Shown here one piece after another: positions 1-7,501 of a stretch of 64,000 bases of DNA (positions are counted from its first letter, which is position 1; every line of letters starts with the position of its first letter). Origin of the DNA: Amphibacillus xylanus NBRC 15112 (GTDB lineage Bacteria > Bacillota > Bacilli > Bacillales > Amphibacillaceae); contig NC_018704.1 of assembly GCF_000307165.1 (NCBI RefSeq), positions 1,798,001 through 1,862,000 on the forward strand, given 5' to 3'. The notes below the pieces were generated by a model. That model searched no databases. It saw nothing but the letters and a program-made list of their open reading frames with translations, and was not told the origin of the DNA. The translations under genes and the position numbers were made by a program.

Positions 1-591
1 CATTCTATTGACGTCAAACAGTTTAAAAATCGTTTAACTGAAATTATGCATATGTACCCAGAAAACGTTCAAAACTATCTTTTCAATTTATTAGATAGTC
101 ATGATACGCCTAGGGTGCTCACATTAGCTAACCAAAACAAAGATCGTGTGAGATTGATGTATTTATTCCTACTTACGTTTATTGGTTCACCATGTATCTA
201 TTATGGGGATGAAATAGGAATGGATGGTGGTGGTGATCCTGGCTGCCGTGCATGTATGGAATGGGATCCAGACAAACAAGATCTAGAGTTACGTCAATTT
301 ATTCAAAATCTCATTCAATTAAGAAAAGAAACTCCAGTATTTGGTGCAGAAGGGCAATTTGAATTCCTTCACATTTTTGAAGAATCAAATAGCATTGTTT
401 ATCAAAAACAAACTGACAATGAAAAATTAATTTTTGTCATCAATAATAGTGATCAAGAACAAATAATTACAGTTCCTGAATTAGCAGGACAAGCTACTCA
501 GCCAATTTTTGCAGATCAAGCGGCTGAATTAGATGAACACGGCCAAGTTCAACTTTCTAATTACGGTTTTCAATGTTATAAAATTCAATAA
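1..591 (+). CDS. Neopullulanase/cyclomaltodextrinase, C-terminal part (GH13)
   Basis: The reading frame is open from the first base of the window, so the gene begins upstream and only about 196 C-terminal residues are present. The fragment has the end of a GH13 alpha-amylase barrel: LLDSHDTPR carries the conserved histidine-aspartate pair of region IV, and GSPCIYYGDEIGMDGG follows. The cysteine-containing GCRACMEWD stretch is typical of cyclomaltodextrinases and neopullulanases. A small beta-rich C-terminal domain closes the protein. Such enzymes cut alpha-1,4 (and some alpha-1,6) linkages in cyclodextrins, pullulan or maltodextrins and are usually cytoplasmic; location cannot be judged because the N terminus is missing. 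Family is well supported, exact specificity is not. Confidence 0.9.
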   Translation, partial: HSIDVKQFKNRLTEIMHMYPENVQNYLFNLLDSHDTPRVLTLANQNKDRVRLMYLFLLTFIGSPCIYYGDEIGMDGGGDPGCRACMEWDPDKQDLELRQFIQNLIQLRKETPVFGAEGQFEFLHIFEESNSIVYQKQTDNEKLIFVINNSDQEQIITVPELAGQATQPIFADQAAELDEHGQVQLSNYGFQCYKIQ

Positions 592-617
592 TCATTAAGA
601 ACATTTTCCATTTCTTA

Positions 618-646
618 TTGACGCAAGATTAGTTTGCCTATATAAT
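618..646 (+). promoter_or_regulatory. SigA-type promoter of the bmrCD-like leader
   Basis: TTGACG (618-623) and a perfect TATAAT (641-646) are separated by 17 bases. This is the strongest promoter match in this part of the window. It would start transcription about 25 bases before the ribosome binding site of the 34-codon leader ORF. Confidence 0.8.
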
Positions 647-682
647 GATAGCGGATTAATCAAAAATAATAAAAAGGAGGTC

Positions 683-787
683 ATGATAATGATTGTTACT
701 CAAGTAAATCAAGATAAATTATTACATTTAAATAGTTTTAATAATTTCGTGACCCCTATTGATAATAAATTTTCGATCAAATTTTAA
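683..787 (+). CDS. Leader peptide of the multidrug ABC exporter operon (BmrB-like)
   Basis: A 34-codon ORF, too short for usual gene callers, starts with ATG at 683 (a second in-frame ATG lies at 689), behind AAGGAGG at 674-680. It has a good promoter upstream, and a terminator hairpin begins 20 bases after its stop. The product is not membrane-like or signal-like, and I recognise no family. The position matters: in B. subtilis the orthologous bmrC-bmrD genes follow the leader bmrB, whose translation controls transcription attenuation. Codons 22-25 (748-755) can pair with the 5' arm of the downstream terminator, so ribosome position on this ORF could decide readthrough. A cis-acting role is inferred; a function for the peptide itself is unknown. 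Confidence 0.7.
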   Translation: MIMIVTQVNQDKLLHLNSFNNFVTPIDNKFSIKF

Positions 788-846
788 TTGTAAATTTATT
801 TATTATGGGCCACGATATATACTGTGGCCTTGTTCTGTATTTTTTT
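748..846 (+). promoter_or_regulatory. Transcription attenuator before bmrCD-like genes
   Basis: The terminator arms GGCCAC (808-813) and GTGGCC (824-829) are followed by a U-rich tail ending in TTTTTT (841-846). The leader-ORF segment CGTGACCC (748-755) can pair with GGGCCACG (807-814) at seven of eight positions, which would use up the 5' terminator arm. The two pairings exclude each other, giving a terminator/antiterminator pair controlled by ribosomes on the leader. The pairing is read directly; the regulatory mechanism is inferred from the B. subtilis bmrBCD precedent. Confidence 0.6.
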
Positions 847-850
847 GAAT

Positions 851-864
851 TGAAAGCGTTATTA
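851..864 (+). promoter_or_regulatory. cre-like site in the exporter leader
   Basis: TGAAAGCGTTATTA matches the CcpA consensus TGWAANCGNTNWCA at 13 of 14 positions. It lies between the two leader terminators. CcpA bound here could act as a roadblock, but a chance match in AT-rich DNA is possible. Confidence 0.35.
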
Positions 865-893
865 TGTCTTTCATTCTCATTTTACTTATGAGC

Positions 894-930
894 AACGTAT
901 ACGTCACAGGCGTATACGTTTTTTATTTTT
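894..930 (+). terminator. Second Rho-independent terminator ahead of bmrC
   Basis: AACGTATACG (894-903) and CGTATACGTT (911-920) form a perfect 10-bp stem with a 7-base loop, followed by a T-rich tail. It lies only 51 bases before the bmrC start and downstream of the leader attenuator. Full-length transcription must therefore pass two terminators or use a further promoter. Confidence 0.75.
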
Positions 931-980
931 TACATCCTTATAGTCTAGTGTTTAGTCTTTTGAAATGGAGAGTGGTCAAA

Positions 981-2726
981 ATGTTTTCAGTTTTAGGTAA
1001 GTTAGCTTGGTTTTTTAAAGAGCATTGGAAGCGATATACAATTGGCATTATTGCACTAGTAATTGTTAATATCCTCGAGTTGGTACCACCACGCCTACTA
1101 GGTGAAACAATAGATTTGATTCAATTCAATGAGTTAACAAAACCAATTTTAACAAAAACAATTATTGCTTTTTTTGTCGTAATTATTGCAAAGTATTTTA
1201 TTATGCTAATTTGGGACATTAACTTATTTGGCGGATCAATTATTTTAGAGCGTAAAATGCGGTCTAAATTTATGCGTCATTTACTAAAAATGAATCCAAG
1301 TTTCTTTAGCAAAAATCGTTCTGGTGACCTAATGGCCAGGGCAACAAATGATTTAAAATCAATTATGATGACAGCCGGTTTTGGTATTTTAACACTGTTT
1401 GATTCAACCGTGTTAATGGTTTTTATTATCTTTACAATGGGATTTACAATCAGTTGGGCTTTAACATTTGCAGCCTTAATCCCAATGCCATTCATCGCAT
1501 TAGCCATTCAAAAGTACGGTAAGTCAATTCATCAAAGATTTACTGAAGCTCAAGATGCCTTTTCTGAAATGAACAACTATACACTAGAATCTATTCGTGG
1601 TGTCCGTGTTGTTCGAGCTTTTGTTCAGGAAGAGCATGACCAAGAGCGATTTAATGACATTACAGAGGACGTTTTTAATAAAAATAAATCTGTTGCAGAG
1701 CTTGACGCATTATTTGAACCTACAATTAAAATTCTTGTTGGTTTGTCATATGCGATCGGCTTAGGGTACGGGATTTACATGGTGGTTAACAATCTGATAT
1801 CAATCGGAGACTTGGTTACATTTAATATGTATTTAGGTATGTTAATTTGGCCGATGATCGCACTTGGACATTTAATTAACGTAATGCAGCGTGGCCACGC
1901 ATCACTTGATCGAGTTGAAAAAATCTTAAATCAAGAGCCAGATGTTATCGATCCGAAAGAGCCTAAATCAATTAACGCTCCTGAAGTCATTACATTTAAT
2001 AACGTTAGTTTTTCGTATCCCGGTACGAAAGAAAATCAACTTGAAAATATTAATTTAACGATTTATCGCGGACAAACAATTGGTATTGTAGGAAAGACGG
2101 GTTCAGGTAAAACAACAATGTTCAAACAATTACTACGTGATTATCTTCCACCACTTGGTGAATTAACGATTAATGGGATTCCAATTGATCAATTCACGCT
2201 CAATGAGACGCGTAGTTGGATTGGTTATGTTCCTCAAGAGCATATCTTATTTTCAAAAACAATTAGAGAGAACTTGAGCTTTGGAACAGGACCAATCAGT
2301 GATGATGTAATTTATCAAGTTTTAACATCGACTTCTTTAAAAGAAGATATCGATGCATTACCAAAAGGGTTAGATACTGTAGTTGGAGAAAGTGGTGTCA
2401 CTTTATCAGGAGGACAAAAACAACGTGTCTCACTGGCACGTGCATTACTTGTTAATCCAGAGATCTTAATTCTAGATGACTCACTCTCAGCTGTTGATGG
2501 AGAGACAGAAGCCACAATTATTGACCATTTAAGAAGAGATCGTAAAAATAAAACGACCTTAATTTCTGCTCACCGTTTATCTGCGGTCAAACATGCAGAC
2601 CAAATTATTGTATTAGACCAAGGAAAAATTGTTGAGCGCGGTACACACGATCAATTAATGGAACGTGGCGGTTGGTATCAAGAGCAATACGTGATTCAAC
2701 AAATGGAAAGGAAGGTGACAGAATGA
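981..2726 (+). CDS. bmrC: Multidrug ABC exporter half-transporter, BmrC/YheI type
   Basis: A 581-residue ABC half-transporter with six N-terminal membrane segments (to about residue 310) and a C-terminal ATPase. Walker A GKTGSGKTT is near residue 371, the LSGGQ signature near 474, and Walker B ILILDDSLS near 496. An aspartate (LDDS) replaces the usual catalytic glutamate, the degenerate ATP site known for BmrC in the BmrC-BmrD heterodimer. The start MFSVLGKLAWFF at 981 is chosen because it aligns with YheI and follows a GGAGAGTGG ribosome site. A longer in-frame start at 864 would translate through the leader terminator and is rejected. It overlaps bmrD by ATGA, implying translational coupling. 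Likely exports drugs from the membrane together with BmrD. Confidence 0.9.
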   Translation: MFSVLGKLAWFFKEHWKRYTIGIIALVIVNILELVPPRLLGETIDLIQFNELTKPILTKTIIAFFVVIIAKYFIMLIWDINLFGGSIILERKMRSKFMRHLLKMNPSFFSKNRSGDLMARATNDLKSIMMTAGFGILTLFDSTVLMVFIIFTMGFTISWALTFAALIPMPFIALAIQKYGKSIHQRFTEAQDAFSEMNNYTLESIRGVRVVRAFVQEEHDQERFNDITEDVFNKNKSVAELDALFEPTIKILVGLSYAIGLGYGIYMVVNNLISIGDLVTFNMYLGMLIWPMIALGHLINVMQRGHASLDRVEKILNQEPDVIDPKEPKSINAPEVITFNNVSFSYPGTKENQLENINLTIYRGQTIGIVGKTGSGKTTMFKQLLRDYLPPLGELTINGIPIDQFTLNETRSWIGYVPQEHILFSKTIRENLSFGTGPISDDVIYQVLTSTSLKEDIDALPKGLDTVVGESGVTLSGGQKQRVSLARALLVNPEILILDDSLSAVDGETEATIIDHLRRDRKNKTTLISAHRLSAVKHADQIIVLDQGKIVERGTHDQLMERGGWYQEQYVIQQMERKVTE

Positions 2727-4753
2727 AACCTTCTACAGAAAAAAGATTATTTCAATATGCAAAATCAAATATAAAAATTGCTGTCTTTTCACTTACCTGT
2801 TTAATTATCGGGGTTGGATTAGAATTAATTGGACCTTTTATTGCTAAATCGATAATCGATGACCACATTGTTGGTGTTCAAGCAGAATGGGTAGAGTTAG
2901 CACAGGACCAAGATGGTGCTGTTAAATTTAACGAAACATATTTCAAAAGAGCAGATCGAGTCACTTCAGATGATCAAGTTGTAGGATATCATACACTTGT
3001 GCAATCTAATCGAAGCTATTATTTTATTGATGGGCAAGTTCCAATTAATAGTCACATTCTAATTGAAGATGATCAGGATTGGGTAGCAGAATTCAATGGA
3101 GAAACCTTCGATATCGAGGGTGAGCGATTATCAACCGCTGAATTGTATCAATTCTTCAAACCAGAACTTAAACCAATTGCAATATTATTAGCAATTTCGA
3201 TAGGATTAATTTTAATCTCATCAGTATTTGCATACTTTAAGACATATTTATTACTAGTCTATGCAAATCGAATTATTGTCAATATCCGCCGAGATGCCTT
3301 TGCAAAAGTTCAACAATTACCGATGAAATATTTTGTTGATCGTCCTGCAGGTAAGATTTTAGCAAGAATCACAAATGACACTGAAGGAATTAAAGAACTA
3401 TACGTTAACGTGTTGGCAACCGCGGTCAATAGTGTTGTGTTTATGTCAGGGATTCTAATTGCGTTATTTATTCTTAATGTTAAACTAGCGTTAATTTGCT
3501 TATTAACTATACCAGCTCTATATTTATGGATTAAATTTTATTCAAAATATGCAGGTAAATTTAATCGCGTGATTCGCTCAGTCAATAGTGCAATAAACGC
3601 ATCAATTAACGAATCCATTCAAACGATGCCTATTATTCAAGCGTTTAGACGTACAAAAGAGCGACAAGAGGAATTTGAAGAGCTTAATCATCGTCATTAT
3701 CGCTATCAACAAAAGCTTGTTCGATTAGAAGCATATACGACTTTTAATCTCGTCGGATTATTAAGAGGCTTTGCACTTTTAGGCTTTATTTGGTTCTTTG
3801 GTAATGGTGCGTTAACTTCTGAAGGACTGATCACAACTGGTGTACTCTATGCCTTTGCTGATTATTTAGGTCGTTTATTTGAGCCAATGGAAATGTTGAT
3901 TAACCAACTTCCACAGCTTGAGCAAGCACGTGTCTCTGCTTCTCGCGTATTTGAATTATTAGATGAAGAAAGTGAAGTTGTTGATCATCAAGAAATTCCT
4001 CGAATTAATGGTCGAATCGAATTTGACCATGTTCACTTTGCTTATGAAGAAGATGATTATATCTTAAAAGATTTATCATTTAAGGTTGAGCCAGGCGAAA
4101 CAGTCGCTTTTGTTGGTCACACAGGTTCTGGTAAGAGCTCAATTATGAATTTATTACTACGCTTTTACGATCAACAAAAAGGAACAATTACAATCGATCA
4201 ATATGATCATAAACAACTATCACGACAACAAGTTCGTCAGCATATAAATATTGTTTTACAAGATCCATTTATTTTTACAGGAACAGTTTTATCAAATATT
4301 ACGTTAAATGATCCGAGAATAACGCGTGAAAAAGCAATTGAAGCATTAAAAACAGTTGGTGCAGATGAATTTATTGAGAAATTACCACTGAAATACGATA
4401 ATCCTGTTGGGGAAAACGGAGCTGACTTTTCAACTGGTCAACGACAACTGCTATCTTTTGCTCGTGCGTTAGCCTTTGATCCAGCAATTCTTATTTTAGA
4501 TGAGGCAACTGCAAGCATCGATACAGAGACAGAAGGATTAATTCAAAATGCGATTAATATCCTTTCTGAAGGTCGTACCATGTTGATCATCGCCCACCGA
4601 CTATCAACCATTCAACATGCCGATCAAATCATTGTTATGAAAAAAGGCAGAATGATTGAAAAAGGTACACATGATGAGCTGCTAGAATTAAACGGTAACT
4701 ACTATCAAATGTACAAAATGCAACAAGCAGGAATCATCGAACAAACTGTTTAA
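2723..4753 (+). CDS. bmrD: Multidrug ABC exporter half-transporter, BmrD/YheH type
   Basis: A 676-residue partner subunit, close to the length of B. subtilis YheH. Between the first and second membrane segments (about residues 45-145) lies a polar insert predicted to be extracellular, a feature of the BmrD subfamily. Walker A GHTGSGKSS is near residue 465, the signature is the variant STGQRQ near 569, and Walker B LILDEATASID keeps the catalytic glutamate. So this subunit supplies the competent catalytic residue and BmrC the degenerate one. ATG 2723 follows GGAAGG and overlaps the bmrC stop; the longer frame from 2672 lies inside bmrC and is rejected. Confidence 0.9.
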   Translation: MKPSTEKRLFQYAKSNIKIAVFSLTCLIIGVGLELIGPFIAKSIIDDHIVGVQAEWVELAQDQDGAVKFNETYFKRADRVTSDDQVVGYHTLVQSNRSYYFIDGQVPINSHILIEDDQDWVAEFNGETFDIEGERLSTAELYQFFKPELKPIAILLAISIGLILISSVFAYFKTYLLLVYANRIIVNIRRDAFAKVQQLPMKYFVDRPAGKILARITNDTEGIKELYVNVLATAVNSVVFMSGILIALFILNVKLALICLLTIPALYLWIKFYSKYAGKFNRVIRSVNSAINASINESIQTMPIIQAFRRTKERQEEFEELNHRHYRYQQKLVRLEAYTTFNLVGLLRGFALLGFIWFFGNGALTSEGLITTGVLYAFADYLGRLFEPMEMLINQLPQLEQARVSASRVFELLDEESEVVDHQEIPRINGRIEFDHVHFAYEEDDYILKDLSFKVEPGETVAFVGHTGSGKSSIMNLLLRFYDQQKGTITIDQYDHKQLSRQQVRQHINIVLQDPFIFTGTVLSNITLNDPRITREKAIEALKTVGADEFIEKLPLKYDNPVGENGADFSTGQRQLLSFARALAFDPAILILDEATASIDTETEGLIQNAINILSEGRTMLIIAHRLSTIQHADQIIVMKKGRMIEKGTHDELLELNGNYYQMYKMQQAGIIEQTV

Positions 4754-4789
4754 AATTTTTTATATAAAATATCGAAAAATGTGTTTGTT

Positions 4790-5303
4790 TATCGAAAAAA
4801 CGGGAATAGTATTACCACAAGGCGGTTGTAGTAAGGTATAAATCACTTACTCAATCAAATGCCTTGGCGGAAAATTTGTTTTAAACAGCTGGCGATAAGA
4901 AAACTCGTCAGGAACGTAGCCAATTTATTAAAAGCTATCGCTTGCAGGTAAAATGGTAAAAAACAATTTTTTGACAAAAGAATATTTAACAGCTAAAGAA
5001 TATTATTAAACTCCTCTGAGCTTTATAGTATTCGACTCTGCCGAGTTATAGGCACGAGGGAAAAATGCAGTTTAGCTTCTAGTACGACGAGTTAGTTCGT
5101 CAGAGTAGATTGATTTGTAAGAAACAGTTAACGATATAAAGGGAAACAGATTTTCCGCGCACCCTTTTCTATAGGGGGATATTGAAAGGCATGCTCATAA
5201 AGTCGAGCGTGCCTTTCGTATACAATGAGAGTAGGCCATGTAGATTCTCCTTTAAATTGGTTTTCGTCGACTTAATTATAAAGGAATCTACTGGCCTTTT
5301 TCT
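4790..5303 (+). ncRNA. Candidate large structured non-coding RNA
   Basis: About 500 bases without a credible ORF contain many local stems. Examples are a hairpin around 4811-4845, GACTC/GAGTT near 5034-5047, GACGA/TCGTC near 5088-5103, and a 13-bp stem 5184-5196/5205-5217 with one G-U pair. The region ends in a long intrinsic terminator (5233-5303), as expected for an independent transcript on the + strand. I see none of the conserved cores of RNase P RNA, tmRNA, SRP RNA or known riboswitches. Its size and Gram-positive host would fit the OLE RNA class of extremophilic Firmicutes, but I cannot confirm that from memory. The 5' boundary is arbitrary. Alternatives are a degraded mobile element or the untranslated tail of bmrD. 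Confidence 0.45.
5233..5303 (+). terminator. Long intrinsic terminator ending the structured region
   Basis: AGGCCA...GTAGATTC...CCTTTA pairs with TAAAGG...GAATCTAC...TGGCC across a loop near 5258-5272, giving over 20 pairs with single-base bulges, followed directly by TTTTT (5297-5301). Strong for the + strand. Confidence 0.75.
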
Positions 5304-5319
5304 ATGGATACACAAAAAA

Positions 5320-5371
5320 GGTGCCAGCGAATTCGAAAAAAGAACTCACCAACACCAAAAATTATAGAACC
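5320..5371 (-). repeat. Solo end of an ISL3-type element
   Basis: Positions 5329-5371 are an exact reverse complement of 12386-12428 (43 bases), the left end of the ISL3-type MITE described below. The match continues imperfectly to 5320. Its outer end reads GGTTC on the minus strand at 5371. No matching right end is found nearby, so this is a remnant. It abuts the T-tract of the CE15 gene terminator. Confidence 0.8.
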
Positions 5372-5374
5372 TTA

Positions 5375-5417
5375 AAAACAAAAACAATTCCACCTACTTC
5401 AGACTAGGTAGAATTGT
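5375..5417 (-). terminator. Terminator of the CE15 esterase gene
   Basis: A 13-bp stem (5384-5396 with 5405-5417, one G-U pair) is followed on the minus strand by a T-rich run (5375-5383). Confidence 0.85.
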
Positions 5418-5424
5418 CTTTTGC

Positions 5425-7326
5425 TTACTTATCATATTTATCAATACTAAAATCTTTTGCAGGTTTTATTTGGCGAAATAATTGGTCACCAAAATCTAAC
5501 ACGCGTTCAATATCTTCAAACTCGATAGAATGTGCGCCAGGTCGATAGGCGATACCTATATTTTCCTCCGCATTTAACAGCTGATAGACTTTTTTCGCTT
5601 CTAGTAAACTATCATACATACCTTCAGGATTTGTGTGATAGTCAGCGTAACCGCATGTTATGATCAATCCTCTAGGTGCAACGAGTGCCGCTAATTGATG
5701 TTGATCAAACGGTAATTGATCAATCGATTCAAATCCTAAGAAGACTGATGTAAACCAATGATTTAATGCAGAACTTTGGAGACTGCCTATCTCCTCTCCC
5801 GGACCCGCTACTCCCCATGGATAGACTTTTCCATTATATGAACTGCGAAATAGTGTCATTCCGCCAAGTCCTGATGCGTGAGGATTAACGAGTGCAAATC
5901 TATGATCGAGAGCACCGGCTACTAAAGCAGCTTTTCCGAATCGTGAAAATCCTGTAATCCCTACTTGTTTAGGATTGATCTCTGGAAAAGCATTTAATTC
6001 AAGTGCATCAATCACTTTCCCTGCTCCCCACGCCCACGCAATTAAAGTTCCGACATCATTATCCACTTCAGAGTATGGATAAAGATCAAAAAACGCCCCA
6101 GTTCGTGATGCGTTATCTGCAGCCACATTAGCCGGCTTAATTGTGATCACGGCATAACCTCGTTGATTGACTAAATCTTCTTTTGGCAATTCTTTTGGTC
6201 GAACAAAAGACATCGTTTCCTCATCAAAAGCAAGATCAAGTCCACCATTTGTAATAATCACTGGAAATGGAGCCTTAAATTTAGATTGATCTCCTGGCAA
6301 CGTGACAATTACAGGAAAACTAGTTTCTTTATCTTGAACTGAAATTTTAATTATCATACCTGAATCAGTTCTCTCAAACCCTACTTTCTCTTTTGAAGTA
6401 TCTGGCATGTAACCATACATGTAAAATTGATACATGTCCCGAATTTCTTCAGCTCTTTGCCACCAATCAGCTTCTGTATTTACTTTAGCTCCATCACCAA
6501 ATGTGAATATATCTGGTAACTGATCAAGTTTTGGAAGCCTATGCGGCTCAGTATATTGATTAGTTCTTCGTAAACTAGCGACTGTTTCTTTAAGCTTAAC
6601 TAATGCTTGGTCAATTTCAGTTTGAGAAAACTCATGACTTGCTAATAACTTTTCTGCAGCATCAATCTTAACATTCAAACTTTCTCCATTAATGTAAACC
6701 GCTTGATTAAGGCTTTTAGCGTAATCTAAATAAGCAAGTAAATCATAGCGGTTGATGCTAGTTTTCTCACCGGGCTCCTTCCCGACTAACTTAAGCTCAC
6801 CGAATAATTTTGGCATCGCATATGCTTGTCCAGTTTGATCAAATAAACTTAATGTCGCAACTCGCTTACCAGTTGCATCAGCATCATTAATTTGCAAATC
6901 AAATCCAATGACCTGCTCATTCTTCGGTTTTTCACTTAATCCAATTCGGGCCTCTATTATGTAACCAGTCTCTGTCAAGATTGAACGTGAATAAAGACGA
7001 GTAATATTACCACTATCAACTGTCTTTTCATTTTTATAATTTATTCTAAAATGTAAATCATCTTCCTCATATCTTATGGCCTTATCATTAAATTCATCGA
7101 TAAAAATCTCGATTGAATCTTGAAAATAAGGTGTTGGACTTTCGGCATTGAGTATGGCATCATTGACCTCAACTAAAAAGTATATCGCATGATCATCCCA
7201 CATAGCTCTAACCGATCCAGTCGTAGATGTAACATCTCCACTTGAAGTAACACACATTTTAGGAACAGTATCCCACAACTGATCAATTTCTCCACTCATC
7301 TTTGGCAAACCATAAATAGCTTCCAT
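5425..7326 (-). CDS. CBM9-like module fused to CE15-type esterase
   Basis: A 633-residue protein in two parts. Residues 1 to about 180 resemble the CBM9/DOMON-like carbohydrate-binding fold (VRAMWDDHAIYFLVEV, DSIEIFIDEFND). After a helical linker, residues about 270-625 form an alpha/beta hydrolase of the glucuronoyl esterase type. The nucleophile motif GFSRFGK lies near residue 460, and a C-terminal histidine is in RPGAHSIEF. CE15 enzymes cut esters between xylan glucuronic acid and lignin. There is no signal peptide, so it is probably cytoplasmic and may act on imported oligosaccharides or another acyl sugar. ATG 7326 follows AAGGATGTGA. A cre-like site upstream suggests glucose repression. 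Placement in CE15 is by motif and could be a related esterase group. Confidence 0.75.
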   Translation of the reverse strand: MEAIYGLPKMSGEIDQLWDTVPKMCVTSSGDVTSTTGSVRAMWDDHAIYFLVEVNDAILNAESPTPYFQDSIEIFIDEFNDKAIRYEEDDLHFRINYKNEKTVDSGNITRLYSRSILTETGYIIEARIGLSEKPKNEQVIGFDLQINDADATGKRVATLSLFDQTGQAYAMPKLFGELKLVGKEPGEKTSINRYDLLAYLDYAKSLNQAVYINGESLNVKIDAAEKLLASHEFSQTEIDQALVKLKETVASLRRTNQYTEPHRLPKLDQLPDIFTFGDGAKVNTEADWWQRAEEIRDMYQFYMYGYMPDTSKEKVGFERTDSGMIIKISVQDKETSFPVIVTLPGDQSKFKAPFPVIITNGGLDLAFDEETMSFVRPKELPKEDLVNQRGYAVITIKPANVAADNASRTGAFFDLYPYSEVDNDVGTLIAWAWGAGKVIDALELNAFPEINPKQVGITGFSRFGKAALVAGALDHRFALVNPHASGLGGMTLFRSSYNGKVYPWGVAGPGEEIGSLQSSALNHWFTSVFLGFESIDQLPFDQHQLAALVAPRGLIITCGYADYHTNPEGMYDSLLEAKKVYQLLNAEENIGIAYRPGAHSIEFEDIERVLDFGDQLFRQIKPAKDFSIDKYDK

Positions 7327-7362
7327 TTTGTCACATCCTTATAAAAAAATTCACCCTTTAAT

Positions 7363-7376
7363 TGTAAGCGCTATCT
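7363..7376 (+). promoter_or_regulatory. cre-like CcpA site upstream of the CE15 gene
   Basis: TGTAAGCGCTATCT matches TGWAANCGNTNWCA at 13 of 14 positions and lies 37 bases before the esterase start. That placement fits catabolite repression of a polysaccharide gene. Confidence 0.6.
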
Positions 7377-7460
7377 AATTTAAGTAAAAAATTTTCCCCC
7401 TTGATAGAGACGTCTATGAATCAAATCGTAACGAACCTAAGCAATTTCGTCAATAAAATA

Positions 7461-7488
7461 CCCCCTCTTAATAAAACCTAAGAGAGGG
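7461..7488 (-). terminator. Terminator-like hairpin after ilvD
   Basis: Arms 7461-7470 and 7479-7488 pair at nine of ten positions and are followed on the minus strand by TATTTTATT. A moderate terminator, just downstream of the ilvD stop. Confidence 0.6.
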
Positions 7489-7501
7489 CCGATGGTTAAT
7501 T

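Noticed and set aside
864-980. N-terminal extension of bmrC from ATG 864
   Set aside because: It would translate through the perfect terminator 894-920, lacks a ribosome site and does not align with YheI; the 981 start has GGAGAGTGG.
4790-5303. RNase P RNA, tmRNA or SRP RNA
   Set aside because: The conserved cores (such as GAGGAAAGTCC of RNase P or the tmRNA acceptor end) are absent.
5182-5367. 61-codon ORF
   Set aside because: It runs through the long terminator stem and the ISL3-type end; no ribosome site; composition not protein-like.
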